A stretch of 64,000 bases of DNA from Spartobacteria bacterium UBA695 (GCA_002298145.1 DBMP01000015.1:248001-312000); one strand, 5' to 3'. Shown: positions 44,736 to 53,027, counted from the stretch's first letter. A program made the numbers and translations. Notes: generated from the sequence alone by a model not told the origin.

Positions 44736-45400
44736 AAGCGCTCCGTATCCTCACCCCGTTTCTGACGCTCCTTCTGTTTGCAGGGATCCCGCCCATCCGC
44801 GCACAAGATCGCGAACTACCAGCGCCAAAGCCCCCCTACATTGCCCCCCTTCCTCACGACGGGCACTGGCTGATCACCCTAAAGCGAGCCGAGCCAGACC
44901 CCGCACAAAGCATTTCAGACAAGCGAGCCCGAACCGTCACCCCCGAGCCGATTCCCACAGCGATCGACACCCTCAAAACCGGCGACACCAAACGCATCAC
45001 CCTCACCTTCAGGGACGGCACAGCACAGCAGATCCATCAAGTCCGGGGATACATCCTGACAACAGCCGCCGAAGGCCCCCAGATCTCAACCGCCACGCCA
45101 GGCGCTCCGCCCTATCCGTTTTACACCACGGCCTTCCTTTTCGTCGAAAACATCGGGCCCTCAACCTTCAAAGGCGTAGCATCCATCCAGGGAAAAGAGT
45201 GTTTCTATTACCGGACTGGAACCACCGAAGCATGGATCGACATCGACTCCATGCTCCCCATCGCAAGCAAAGCCGAGGGAATCATCGCCCATTTCCAATT
45301 CCTCCCGCCGCCCACCACCCCCATTGCCCTGCCGCCAGAGGAAGCATCGATTCTCAACCAGCAGGAAAGAGCCCACACCGCCGCCAGCTTAATGCGATAA
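44732..45400 (+). CDS. Secreted protein of unknown function, coupled to the cassette
   Basis: 222 aa with a signal peptide (LTPFLTLLLFAGIPPIRA). The mature part is proline-rich at first, then beta-rich: HWLITLKRAEPDPAQ, ITLTFRDGTAQQIHQVRGYILTT, and ECFYYRTGTTEAWIDIDSMLPIAS, with no enzyme motif I recognise. Its ATG overlaps the cassette A stop (ATGA), so it is the fifth gene of the cassette transcript. The 3' end overlaps the convergent creD gene by 12 bp. A chaperone or accessory of the cassette is one guess. Confidence 0.62.
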   Translation: MKALRILTPFLTLLLFAGIPPIRAQDRELPAPKPPYIAPLPHDGHWLITLKRAEPDPAQSISDKRARTVTPEPIPTAIDTLKTGDTKRITLTFRDGTAQQIHQVRGYILTTAAEGPQISTATPGAPPYPFYTTAFLFVENIGPSTFKGVASIQGKECFYYRTGTTEAWIDIDSMLPIASKAEGIIAHFQFLPPPTTPIALPPEEASILNQQERAHTAASLMR

Positions 45401-46786
45401 ATCATCGGCGCTCTCAGGAGCGTTATTGTACCAGTCCAGCCGCCGGGTAAAGAACATCACCGAGGCGACCGCCACAAACAACATCGCTGTACCAAATACC
45501 ATCGCGTAATCCTGCATTTGCGTCATCACATAAAAGGACGCCTGGAGAATGGCGAGGATCGCCGAAATGATAAGCGTCTTCCGGCCGCTCTTAAGCACCG
45601 AGAGCGAATACAGCGAAATCATCGCCCAGGCCGCAAACGAAGACACCGCATACGCCCTGCTGAAAGAGTAGAACTCCGATAGCGCGAGGATGCCGAGATA
45701 AAAGACGCAAATCGCCGCGCCAACCAGGATATATTGGAAGGGATGGATTCTGATTTTCGCTATCACCTCGAATAAAAAATAGGCCGTGAACATCAGTAGG
45801 ATAAAGAGCACCGCATACTTAACCGTCCGCTCGGTCTGACGATAGTTATCGACCGGCGCCTTTAATTTAACGCCAAACGTACTGGCAGAAAGGGACTCGA
45901 TGGGCTGGTTCTGCGTCCATTGCTGCGGGTAATTGCGGCCGTAATAGGAGAGATTCCATGACGCCGTAAAGCCCCCCGGCCGCACATCCCGCGACGAGGG
46001 CAGGAACTTCCCCTCAAAAGAGGGATCGGGCCAAAGCGAAGAGAGTCGCACCCTGGTTTCCGTGCCAAGGGGCGCAAAAGCCAGCGTTTCGCTACCGTTA
46101 AGCGAAAGCGGAAACGAAAATGGATAAGGCGCTGAAGACTGGCTCGTAGCGGCCAACCCTTTCACCGGCGCGTGGATACCGCTTGGAGCCCCCGGAATAT
46201 CGCTACCGGGCAGGAACGTCGAGGTCCCGCTGCCAAATTGCAGAGGGATTTTCTCGCTCGCCCCGCGCAAATCGCTCACCCGCATGCATAATTGCGCCTC
46301 CTCCCAACGGACATCTTTCGGGTCGATCTTCAGCTCCGCGAGGCCGGAAAAATCGAACGTCCCGGAGATATCGAAACGCGCCTGATACACGACCGCCTCA
46401 TAGATTCCGCGGTGCAGCTTCTGGGGTTCCACCTTTCCAACAATCTCAAGATTACGCGGCAGCAGGAATGCATCGTCGATACTCGTCTTTTCCACCTCCA
46501 CCGTCTGCATTTTGCCGTCGATTTCCTTTTGCTGAGACACCTTTGTCCGCAGCACATACGGCACCTTAAGAATCGGGCCGATCAACTCCTGCGAAGTCCC
46601 CCACGTACCGTTGATCTCCCGAATCGCATCATTATGACGGGTCAACCGGTCATTCAACTGAGACTCGACCATCGAGAGCGGAATACACATCAGGAGCAAC
46701 AAGAACCCGATGACAGCAAGCTTAAATAGAATCGAAAAGCGGCTTAAAAAGCGCTTCAAAACAGGGAGAAAGCCAGGGTCCGGCAT
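45389..46786 (-). CDS. creD: CreD-like inner membrane protein
   Basis: 465 aa. An N-terminal transmembrane helix (LFKLAVIGFLLLLMCIPLSMVESQLNDR) is followed by a large periplasmic beta domain (GPILKVPYVLRTKV, FDISGTFDFSGL, FPLSLNGSETLAFAPLGTETRVRLSSLWPDPSF). At the end come about five closely spaced helices with FVIAKIRIHPFQYILVGAAICVFYLGILALSEF. This is the CreD (cell-envelope integrity/colicin tolerance) layout; E. coli CreD is about 450 aa. The ATG at 46786 leaves a natural short N-terminus; upstream in-frame codons are Arg/Gly-rich and doubtful. No CreBC two-component genes are near. Confidence 0.85.
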   Translation of the reverse strand: MPDPGFLPVLKRFLSRFSILFKLAVIGFLLLLMCIPLSMVESQLNDRLTRHNDAIREINGTWGTSQELIGPILKVPYVLRTKVSQQKEIDGKMQTVEVEKTSIDDAFLLPRNLEIVGKVEPQKLHRGIYEAVVYQARFDISGTFDFSGLAELKIDPKDVRWEEAQLCMRVSDLRGASEKIPLQFGSGTSTFLPGSDIPGAPSGIHAPVKGLAATSQSSAPYPFSFPLSLNGSETLAFAPLGTETRVRLSSLWPDPSFEGKFLPSSRDVRPGGFTASWNLSYYGRNYPQQWTQNQPIESLSASTFGVKLKAPVDNYRQTERTVKYAVLFILLMFTAYFLFEVIAKIRIHPFQYILVGAAICVFYLGILALSEFYSFSRAYAVSSFAAWAMISLYSLSVLKSGRKTLIISAILAILQASFYVMTQMQDYAMVFGTAMLFVAVASVMFFTRRLDWYNNAPESADDLSH

Positions 46787-47053
46787 GCCCGGCAGTTTCC
46801 CCCGGAAGCAAAGCCAAGGCAAGCCGCAAGATAACCCAACCCGAAGCCCCCGGGAACCGGAAGCCTCGCAGCCCACCCCAAAATTTCTGTTGCTTATTTC
46901 CCGAAAAGCCTCATGCTAGGGGGAATTGGATTTGATATTTGGATAGTTCGTTGCTCGGTAAATTGTCAGGTGGGTTCGCCCGGTGGTGATTTTGAGACCC
47001 GATTCTCGGGAACGGCTTTGCAGCTTGTCGATTGAGACTCCACCACCATTACT

Positions 47054-47362
47054 ATGAAACTTTACGTCGGAAATCTTTCCTTCGATACCACCGAAAACGA
47101 CCTTCAGGATCTTTTCGCCCAATACGGCACCGTCTCTGAAGCCGCCCTGATGCAAGACCGCATGACCGGCCGCTCGCGCGGATTCGCGTTCGTGACGATG
47201 GGCAGCGCCTCGGAAGGCGAAGCCGCCATCAGCGCCCTTCACGGCAAACAAGTCCAAGGCCGCGCCCTTACGGTCAACGAAGCCCGCCCCCGCGAAGAAC
47301 GTGGTGGGAACGGCGGCCGTTCGTTCTCCGGCGGCGGATCCCGCGGTGGTTCGCGCCGTTAA
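47054..47362 (+). CDS. RRM-domain RNA-binding protein
   Basis: A 102-aa single RNA recognition motif: RNP2 LYVGNLSF at residues 3-10 and RNP1 RSRGFAFVTM at about 40-49, then a Gly/Arg/Ser tail (GGNGGRSFSGGGSRGG). Proteins of this type in cyanobacteria and Verrucomicrobiota are often cold-induced and abundant. The 267-bp divergent region before it (to creD) contains GGTGGTG (46982-46988) and its complement CACCACC (47041-47047) just before the ATG, which could pair and mask the start. It is closed by a strong hairpin terminator. Confidence 0.9.
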   Translation: MKLYVGNLSFDTTENDLQDLFAQYGTVSEAALMQDRMTGRSRGFAFVTMGSASEGEAAISALHGKQVQGRALTVNEARPREERGGNGGRSFSGGGSRGGSRR

Positions 47363-47378
47363 TTCAACGGATTTCAGT

Positions 47379-47420
47379 CGACCGGCCAGTCCTCGAAAGG
47401 GGGCTGGCCGGTCGTTGTTT
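47379..47420 (+). terminator. Rho-independent terminator after the RRM gene
   Basis: A perfect 11-bp stem CGACCGGCCAG/CTGGCCGGTCG (47379-47389 and 47404-47414) with a 14-nt loop is followed by TTGTTT. It sits between the RRM gene and infA, so infA may depend on read-through or on its own promoter. Confidence 0.85.
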
Positions 47421-47435
47421 CAAAGCACTAATCTC

Positions 47436-47657
47436 ATGGCTGTAAACGATACCATACAAACTGAAGGCAAAATCAAAGCTGTACTGGCAGGCACGATGTT
47501 CCGGGTCGAACTGGCCAACGAACACCTCGTGCTCGCCCATATTTCCGGCAAAATGCGCAAGCGCTTCATCCGACTGACGCTGGGCGACCGGGTCAAACTC
47601 GAAATGTCGCCCTACGACCTCAACAAGGCGCGCATTGTTTATCGGTTACAGGGGTAA
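47436..47657 (+). CDS. infA: Translation initiation factor IF-1
   Basis: A 73-aa OB-fold S1 domain protein that binds the ribosomal A site during initiation. The sequence is typical: EGKIKAVLAGTMFRVELANEHLVLAHISGKMRKRFIRLTLGDRVKLEMSPYDL (residues about 9-60). The canonical C-terminal R-I-V-Y-R is present. The ATG at 47436 gives the standard MAVND start, while a longer reading frame would cross the terminator hairpin. Confidence 0.95.
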   Translation: MAVNDTIQTEGKIKAVLAGTMFRVELANEHLVLAHISGKMRKRFIRLTLGDRVKLEMSPYDLNKARIVYRLQG

Positions 47658-48309
47658 TCGCCCCCTGTTTTTTCATTGATCGCAAGTAGGTAGCATCTTC
47701 CTCCGTCTGTAAACGCGGGAAGAACTCCGGCGGATGGGTGCCGACGGATGGCTTTTTGTGGACAGCGTCCACAAAACAAAAACACCCAAATCAGAAAACC
47801 AGGGCCCGCAAGGGCCAACCCGCCAACGCCGAGGCGGGTCACGGCGTATCCTCTCGCAAAAAAAAACCAAGGCAACGGCAAAGACAGCCTGGTTTTTTAG
47901 GCCAATAACCGCGCCGCCCATCCTCCGGGCGCCCCCCCGCCGCCGCCGCATTCGCGTCGTGCGTATGCCCGCCGAACACATCGGCCTTTCCAAAGAATGC
48001 CCCGGATGCCTCAAGCGTTGGCATCTGCGATCCTCCTTCGGCAACAACTTGGAACCGGCCCAGAGCAAGGACATCAAAAAGCAGAGCCTCTTTTCCGTCA
48101 TCTGCTGCACCCAAAAAATGGAAAGCCTCGCATATAATGTTCCAGACCATTGAGCACGGATGGAAGCCCGGATTAGGGCCGAACGATATGCCCTACTGGA
48201 TGTGCTGCAATGGGAGATGGAGTTTAATAGATTGGAGCGGAATGCACCGTTTTGAGCAACAACGTTTCCGCAGTTGACTTTCCACCTTCAACATGAATCA
48301 CATTAAAAC
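47658..48309. other. Non-coding stretch with a tandem hairpin cluster
   Basis: 652 bp without a convincing gene. Five hairpins lie close together after infA: TTTTGTGGAC/GTCCACAAAA with a 3-nt loop (47754-47776, perfect); GGCCC-GCAA-GGGCC (47803-47816); ACCCGCC/GGCGGGT (47818-47839); AAAACCAAGGC/GCCTGGTTTTTT with one bulge (about 47861-47899), which could terminate infA; and a GC-rich region near 47925-47945. They may form a structured RNA or a decayed repeat element. A possible 139-codon plus-strand frame here (47734-48153) has no family features. Confidence 0.4.
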
Positions 48310-48630
48310 ATGCTAACACTTGTTATTAACGCTCCACGCTATCAGATCTCAAGGCGTTCGTTTTCAGAGACGATGGAAATAGGCATCGGAAATAACTACG
48401 CTCTTAATAGGAATATACTCGTACAGGCAAAGAAGGCTCACAATGTAATCTTGCTCGACAAAACCGCCAGAAAAAAGGCCACAGGCGTGATTGACAAGAT
48501 AGTGGCGACAGGAAACATGACTCGAAGCGGGATTCCCAGATTTGATATTTACATGAAAAACCTAACCGCATGCGAGTATGCCTCCGAAAAACTTAACCGG
48601 AATGGAGTTAATATTATTGCGGAGGAATGA
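48310..48630 (+). CDS. Hypothetical 106-aa protein
   Basis: A small basic protein, relatively AT-rich compared with its neighbours. Features that look like a folded domain are IGIGNNYALNRNILVQAKKAHNVILLDKTARKKATGVIDKIV, a GIPRFDIYM strand, and EYASEKLNRNGVNIIAEE at the end. The pattern of short strands with basic helices is faintly reminiscent of small nucleic-acid-binding domains, but I cannot assign a family. A hairpin terminator candidate lies 88 bp after it. Base composition suggests acquisition from outside. Confidence 0.5.
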   Translation: MLTLVINAPRYQISRRSFSETMEIGIGNNYALNRNILVQAKKAHNVILLDKTARKKATGVIDKIVATGNMTRSGIPRFDIYMKNLTACEYASEKLNRNGVNIIAEE

Positions 48631-48717
48631 CGCAGAACCCGTAATGCTTGAAAATCATCGTGGGGGCGGTGCCCATTTGGAGGGCGAGAGGAGTCGACGC
48701 TATGGCGTAGGGCGTTG

Positions 48718-48757
48718 GTGGGCCAGTTTTCTAGGAGTTAGCGGGAGGCCCACTTTT
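48718..48757 (+). terminator. Hairpin terminator candidate downstream of the 106-aa gene
   Basis: GTGGGCC (48718-48724) pairs perfectly with GGCCCAC (48747-48753); the second arm runs into TTTT. The loop is 22 nt, rather long. It also lies just outside the duplicated tRNA end. Confidence 0.5.
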
Positions 48758-48771
48758 CAGAATAGAAAAAA

Positions 48772-48817
48772 TGGTGCGCGATACAGGGTTCGAACCTGTG
48801 ACCCCTACCGTGTCAAG
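48772..48817 (-). pseudogene. 3' fragment of tRNA-Val(GAC), attachment-site-like duplicate
   Basis: 46 bp identical to positions 49644-49689, covering CCA, the acceptor 3' strand, the T arm, the variable region and part of the anticodon arm through the GAC anticodon. Sequence then diverges, so no 5' half, D arm or full tRNA is possible. This is the classic footprint left when an element integrates at a tRNA 3' end. Confidence 0.85.
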
Positions 48818-48855
48818 TTCGTACTCAATCGCATTTTACAGAGGAGTTTTTCGCC

Positions 48856-48880
48856 TGTGCTAAAAAGTGCTGTGCTAAAT
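48856..48880 (+). repeat. Two TGTGCTAAA repeats near the left island end
   Basis: TGTGCTAAA at 48856-48864 and 48871-48879. With the pair at 49534-49577 they flank the island interior, 38 to 62 bp inside the left core, as arm-type recombinase sites would. Confidence 0.5.
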
Positions 48881-48999
48881 AAACGTTCTTTCCCTGCGGT
48901 TTCCCCCTCCTCAATTCGCACGGGTCGAAAAAGAAACGGTTGACGGTAACTGCTGCCCTTCTCAGAATTCCCGCCCATGTCAAAAACGAAAGTTGTGGT

Positions 49000-49491
49000 A
49001 TGAGTCGCAGACAACGACAATTCTTCGTTGGGTTGCTGTTTTTATTTGTTTCCGCCGCTTTCGGCTTCCATGAGTTGACCAAGCAGAAAGTGAAAGATTC
49101 TAGCGGTCTTTCTGTGGTCAGCGGCCAGATGAGTTCATATTCCTTCAAGGCCGGTTCGAGGGGGCATGTTTATTATTATATTCACCTCGTTGGGTATAAG
49201 GCCACATTTCAGATTCCCGCTGATTTTTTGGATTCTTTTTCACAAGATCGTTTTCAGTCGGATTTGAAGATTGGCGATTCCATTTCGATCTCAATTCCGA
49301 AGGGCAACGAAAACAGTCTGAGCGCAGATAAGCGGTTATTTATCTTTTCCGTTCAAACAAAAGAGGCGACTTACCTCGATGAGCACGATGCCCTCAGGAT
49401 ATACAACAGCAATTTTCCAACGTGGGCGTCTATTGCGTTTTTCCTGTCTGGATCGGGTTTGATATTTTTGAGACCTACGCATACGCCATAA
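49000..49491 (+). CDS. Hypothetical membrane protein inside the mini-island
   Basis: 163 aa. An N-terminal helix (FFVGLLFLFVSAAFGFHEL) and a C-terminal helix (SIAFFLSGSGLIFL) flank an external beta-rich domain (SFKAGSRGHVYYYIHLVGYKATFQIPADFL; GDSISISIPKGN). This resembles the layout of small DUF3592-type membrane proteins without clear identity. The ATG at 49000 is preferred to an upstream start that would lack a membrane signal. Codon use is AT-richer than flanking genes. It is the only gene between the two tRNA-Val repeats, so it may be cargo of the element. Confidence 0.5.
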   Translation: MSRRQRQFFVGLLFLFVSAAFGFHELTKQKVKDSSGLSVVSGQMSSYSFKAGSRGHVYYYIHLVGYKATFQIPADFLDSFSQDRFQSDLKIGDSISISIPKGNENSLSADKRLFIFSVQTKEATYLDEHDALRIYNSNFPTWASIAFFLSGSGLIFLRPTHTP

Positions 49492-49533
49492 AAATGGTGC
49501 TGCAGGCCAGCCGATGATCTGCGCTTAATTCGC

Positions 49534-49577
49534 TGTGCTAAACTCATCGGCTTCCCAGAGTAAATGGGTGTGCTAAA
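49534..49577 (+). repeat. Two TGTGCTAAA repeats near the right island end
   Basis: TGTGCTAAA at 49534-49542 and 49569-49577, 67 and 102 bp inside the right core repeat. The spacing between the two copies (35 bp) differs from the left pair (15 bp). Confidence 0.5.
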
Positions 49578-49643
49578 TAGGGAAACGGAGCTTTACGCAA
49601 TGCGGCCTCCCGCTCACGCAAGGCCCTCGGAATCAACAAGAAA

Positions 49644-49718
<75 letters not shown>

Positions 49719-49810
49719 GTTCCTTTTGCCGCAAAGCGTTGCGGGGCGATAAAGCTCTTTGAAATGCCTCCGCTTTGCAAGCCGAAAAATCGGCTTTTTT
49801 CCCGAAATTT

Positions 49811-50281
49811 TCAAACCCCTGCGCCAACAGGTACGCCCCTCCGCTCTTTCTTCACCCGGGCGATGGCTTCCCCGGCCAGGACGTCGCAGCGCTCGTTGTA
49901 GTGGTTGCCCGCGTGGCCTTTGACCCACCGCCAGACGATGCTGTGCCCCTGGACGGCGTCGTCGAGCGCCCGCCAGAGGTCGTCGTTCTTCACCGGCGTC
50001 TTCTGCCGGGTCTGCCAGCCGCGCGCTTTCCACCCCTTGATCCACTCTGTGATGCCCTTGCGCAGGTACTCGGAGTCGGTGAAAAACTCGATTTCGCACG
50101 GCTCCCGTAGCGCGCCCAGGCCCGCGATGGCCGCCTGGAGTTCCATTCGGTTGTTGGTCGTGGCAGGGTCGCCGCCGTTGAGTTCCTTGGTGCGGCCGTT
50201 CCATAACAGCACCGCGGCCCAACCGCCCGGGCCGGGGTTCCCGTGGCATCCGCCGTCGGTGTAGATGGTGACTTTTTTCAA
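49811..50281 (-). CDS. rnhA: Ribonuclease HI
   Basis: A 156-aa RNase HI that degrades the RNA strand of RNA-DNA hybrids such as primers and R-loops. All catalytic residues are present, numbered from the chosen start: D9 (TDGGCHGNPGPGG), E47 (NNRMEL), D69 (TDSEYLRKG), H123 and D133 (GHAGNHYNERCD), each one below the E. coli number. The start is a TTG (50279-50281) because MKKVTIYTDGG is the family start and no ATG is available; the longer GTG start would overlap the divergent neighbour. Length is normal. Confidence 0.93.
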   Translation of the reverse strand: MKKVTIYTDGGCHGNPGPGGWAAVLLWNGRTKELNGGDPATTNNRMELQAAIAGLGALREPCEIEFFTDSEYLRKGITEWIKGWKARGWQTRQKTPVKNDDLWRALDDAVQGHSIVWRWVKGHAGNHYNERCDVLAGEAIARVKKERRGVPVGAGV

Positions 50282-50461
50282 TGGGGAAATGGCGGGTTCG
50301 CTTTGGAGGTTTAGGGGAGGTGCAAGGATGGGGAGATGAGGGCGAAAGGGTGCCGCGCGGGGGGCGTTTTGTCCAGTTTGGAGCGTTTTTTCAGGGGAAC
50401 CGGGCGATCTCTCACTTGCGATTTGGCCCACAGCAGCGAAGTTGCCGGGCTTTTTTCCATT

Positions 50462-51289
50462 ATGCCCCCATCCAGACTGCCCACCCTGCCCATGCTATCC
50501 CAATCTTCTGCGGACGTTTTTCTCTCGCCCTGCCAAAGACGCGCCTCTCTCGCGCACCGGCTACTCCCGGCCCTTGCGCTTTTGGCGGCGCTTTTTTTCT
50601 CAATGATCGCCAGGGGGGCCGACTGGAATGAACGGGTGCTGGCGGGGGTGGCTTCGATGCCCCGGGGCGGTGCCTATGCGGCGAACCGCGGGGCGCTGGA
50701 TCACCTCTCGCGCGCGGTGGAGGTCCGCGGGGGTGTGCTGACGGTAGAGCCCTCGGGGGCGACCCCGAGTTTCTGCTCGGAGGCGACGTACCTGGTTTTC
50801 CTAAAGGCCGTCGCGCCGCTGCGGCTCGACCCGGCGACGCTGGAGGCGCTGCGGGTAAGGGGGCAACTCGACGGCGACGGGATCTGGGGCCGGTGGAATG
50901 CCAATGGCCCGGGGACGGCGCGGCTTTTCCAGGAACTGGGCCTGGGGCGGAATTTCGAACGTTTCGAGGAGGCGCGGCCGGGGGATTTTATGAAGATTTT
51001 CTGGTCGCAGGAGGTGGGCCGCCATGAGCGCGGGCATTCGGTGATTTTCCTCGGTCTGGAGAAGCGCGAGGGGGTGGAGATGGTGCGCTTCTGGTCAAGC
51101 AACGTGCCCGGCGGTTACGGGGAGAAGGCCGTTCCGCGCGCCCGGATCGCCTATGCCATTTTCTCACGCCTGGAGCACCCCGAGGCGCTGGAGAAGGCCT
51201 CGGCGCTGGCCCCGGTGTGCCCTTATCTTTCGCGGCTGGGCGGGACGCGCTCCTCCATCCGCGAGGCGCGCTCGATGGCGGGGCTCTAG
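50462..51289 (+). CDS. Secreted protein with NlpC/CHAP-like Cys/His pattern
   Basis: A 275-aa protein with a hydrophobic signal segment (LLPALALLAALFFSMIARGA, about residues 36-55). The mature part contains PSFCSEATYLVFLK, a Cys at the start of a helix, and RHERGHSVIFLG, a His strand about 100 residues later; this ordering is that of papain-like NlpC/P60 or CHAP hydrolases. A surface cell-wall or amidase role is possible but unproven. The ATG at 50462 precedes a Pro-rich stretch; an ATG at 50492 is also possible. It is transcribed divergently from rnhA, with 180 bp between. Confidence 0.55.
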   Translation: MPPSRLPTLPMLSQSSADVFLSPCQRRASLAHRLLPALALLAALFFSMIARGADWNERVLAGVASMPRGGAYAANRGALDHLSRAVEVRGGVLTVEPSGATPSFCSEATYLVFLKAVAPLRLDPATLEALRVRGQLDGDGIWGRWNANGPGTARLFQELGLGRNFERFEEARPGDFMKIFWSQEVGRHERGHSVIFLGLEKREGVEMVRFWSSNVPGGYGEKAVPRARIAYAIFSRLEHPEALEKASALAPVCPYLSRLGGTRSSIREARSMAGL

Positions 51290-51425
51290 GTGTTGCGCCG
51301 CGGCGACAGGCCCCGGGAAAGCTTCCCTAAGTTAACTGTCAGACAACAAGCGGATGGATTTGGCTCCGCGAGAGTGGGACCTTGTGGGTTGATCAACCCT
51401 TCCACCCTCTCCGCTTAAACTCCCT

Positions 51426-52412
51426 ATGCCTCTTATCATCCATGGTGACTCTGTCCCCAACCTCCCCTGGCAGCCCAAACCGGCGGGTTGCCCCGACGTC
51501 ATTTGGCGCTACGATGCCAACCCGATCATCGACCGCCGCCCCCTGCCGCAGGCCACCGGGATCTACAACAGCGCCGTGGTCGCCTTCGAGGGGAAGTTCG
51601 TCGGCGTCTTTCGCACGGAATACAAAGACCGGATGCCGCACCTGCACGTGGGCTGGAGCGAGGACGGCCTGAGCTGGAGCTTCAGCCCCACGGAGATCGA
51701 GTTCATCTGCGCCGATGCCGAGATCGCCCAACGGGAATACGGCTACGATCCGCGCCTGACCCGCATCGGGGAGGACTACTACGTCACCTGGTGCAACGGC
51801 TACCATGGGCCGACGATCGGCATCGCCCGCACGCGTGATTTCAAGACCTTCGAGCAACTCGAAAACGCCGTCCTGCCCTACAACCGCAACGGCGTCCTTT
51901 TTCCCCGCCAGATCAACGGCAAATACGCCATGCTCAGCCGCCCGAGCGACACGGGCCACACGCCCTTTGGCGATATTTTCTACAGCGAAAGCCCGGACCT
52001 GACGTACTGGGGCAAGCACCGCCACGTCATGGCCAAGGGGCTCGCCTGGTGGCAGGACAAGAAGATCGGCGCGGGCCCCTCGCCCATCGAGACCAGCGAG
52101 GGCTGGCTGCTCTTTTACCACGGAGTGGCCGAAACCTGTAACGGCTTTGTCTACAGCACGGGGGCGGCGCTGCTCGATCTGGACCAGCCCTGGAAGGTGC
52201 TCTACCGCACCAACCAGGCGATCCTGATGCCGGAGGCTCCCTACGAGCTGACGGGCTTCGTGCCGAACGTCGTTTTCCCGGTGACGTCGCTTGTCGATGC
52301 CGCCACGGGGCGCGTGGCGCTTTATTGCGGCGCGGCTGACACAGTCACTTCGCTGGCGTTCTGCCAAGTGGAGGAACTGGTCGCTTTCATCAAGGCACAC
52401 TCGCGCGTCTAG
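51426..52412 (+). CDS. GH130-family mannoside phosphorylase/hydrolase
   Basis: 328 aa forming a five-bladed beta-propeller typical of GH130. The general-acid Asp is D108 in EYGYDPRLTRI; PHLHVGWSEDG, NRNGVLFPRQINGKYAMLSRPSD and FYHGVAE are further family blocks. GH130 enzymes mostly phosphorolyse beta-1,4 or beta-1,2-mannosides. The enzyme is cytoplasmic (no signal) and sits alone between a secreted protein gene and a lipoprotein gene. It is not in the main carbohydrate locus, though mannosidase GH38 there deals with mannosides as well. Confidence 0.88.
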   Translation: MPLIIHGDSVPNLPWQPKPAGCPDVIWRYDANPIIDRRPLPQATGIYNSAVVAFEGKFVGVFRTEYKDRMPHLHVGWSEDGLSWSFSPTEIEFICADAEIAQREYGYDPRLTRIGEDYYVTWCNGYHGPTIGIARTRDFKTFEQLENAVLPYNRNGVLFPRQINGKYAMLSRPSDTGHTPFGDIFYSESPDLTYWGKHRHVMAKGLAWWQDKKIGAGPSPIETSEGWLLFYHGVAETCNGFVYSTGAALLDLDQPWKVLYRTNQAILMPEAPYELTGFVPNVVFPVTSLVDAATGRVALYCGAADTVTSLAFCQVEELVAFIKAHSRV

Positions 52413-52475
52413 GCCGCCGCCGCTGCAAGTTTGGCCGCCGCTGCGGCGTTGGGAGGGGGGCCCATCCATCCCGGA

Positions 52476-53027
52476 ATGCGCCCCCGAAACCTGCGTGTGC
52501 GCGCATGGTGGGCATTGTTGGTAGTGACAGGGTTGACGGCGTGCGGGCCGGACGGGCGCAAGTCAGCGCAGTCGGCGCCCCCGCCTCCCGCCCCCGAGAC
52601 GCTTCATTTTGAAACGCAGTACATCCGGCGCGAAGTGGACCGTTATAAAGACGCCCCCTCGCCCACGGCCCGGCGAAAGATGGACCAAGCCTTTGCCTCG
52701 CTCGACGCCCAGCTTTCCGAAATGGAACGCCACGCCGCCACGCTGACGGGAGACGCCCAGGCCAGTCTACAGCGCCAGATCGCCAACCTAAAGCTCCGGA
52801 GGGATCTCCACTGGAGCCGCGCCCAGGAGGCCGTGGTACAGCTGGAGCCGGTGGAAAAGGCCCAGCCGGTGGTGGGCGAGCGCACGACGAAGGCCGCAAA
52901 GGCGCGGCCCGATCCCACGGCACAGGCCGCGGCGGCACGAGCGCGGGCCCGCCGCGTTTACCGGCAGACGCCCATGGTGCCGCAGGAGAATTTCATCCAG
53001 CGCCTGGGGCGGATGTTCCAACGCTAG
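52476..53027 (+). CDS. Lipoprotein of unknown function
   Basis: 183 aa. Lipoprotein signal MRPRNLRVRAWWALLVVTGLTAC, with the cysteine in LTAC. The mature protein is a helical, charged chain (TARRKMDQAFASLDAQLSEMERHAATLTGDAQASLQRQIANLKLRRDLHW) with coiled-coil character and a basic Ala/Arg-rich C-terminus. No family recognised. The ATG at 52476 is chosen over one at 52431, which would add a Gly/Ala stretch before the signal. Confidence 0.6.
   Translation: MRPRNLRVRAWWALLVVTGLTACGPDGRKSAQSAPPPPAPETLHFETQYIRREVDRYKDAPSPTARRKMDQAFASLDAQLSEMERHAATLTGDAQASLQRQIANLKLRRDLHWSRAQEAVVQLEPVEKAQPVVGERTTKAAKARPDPTAQAAAARARARRVYRQTPMVPQENFIQRLGRMFQR

Noticed and set aside
47734..48153. 139-codon plus-strand frame after infA
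   Set aside because: Crosses several hairpins, is Arg/Pro-rich, has no family motif beyond a lone CPGC, and lacks a ribosome-binding site.
48772..48817. A second tRNA-Val gene
   Set aside because: Only the 3' half is present; D arm and 5' acceptor strand are missing, so it cannot fold as a tRNA.
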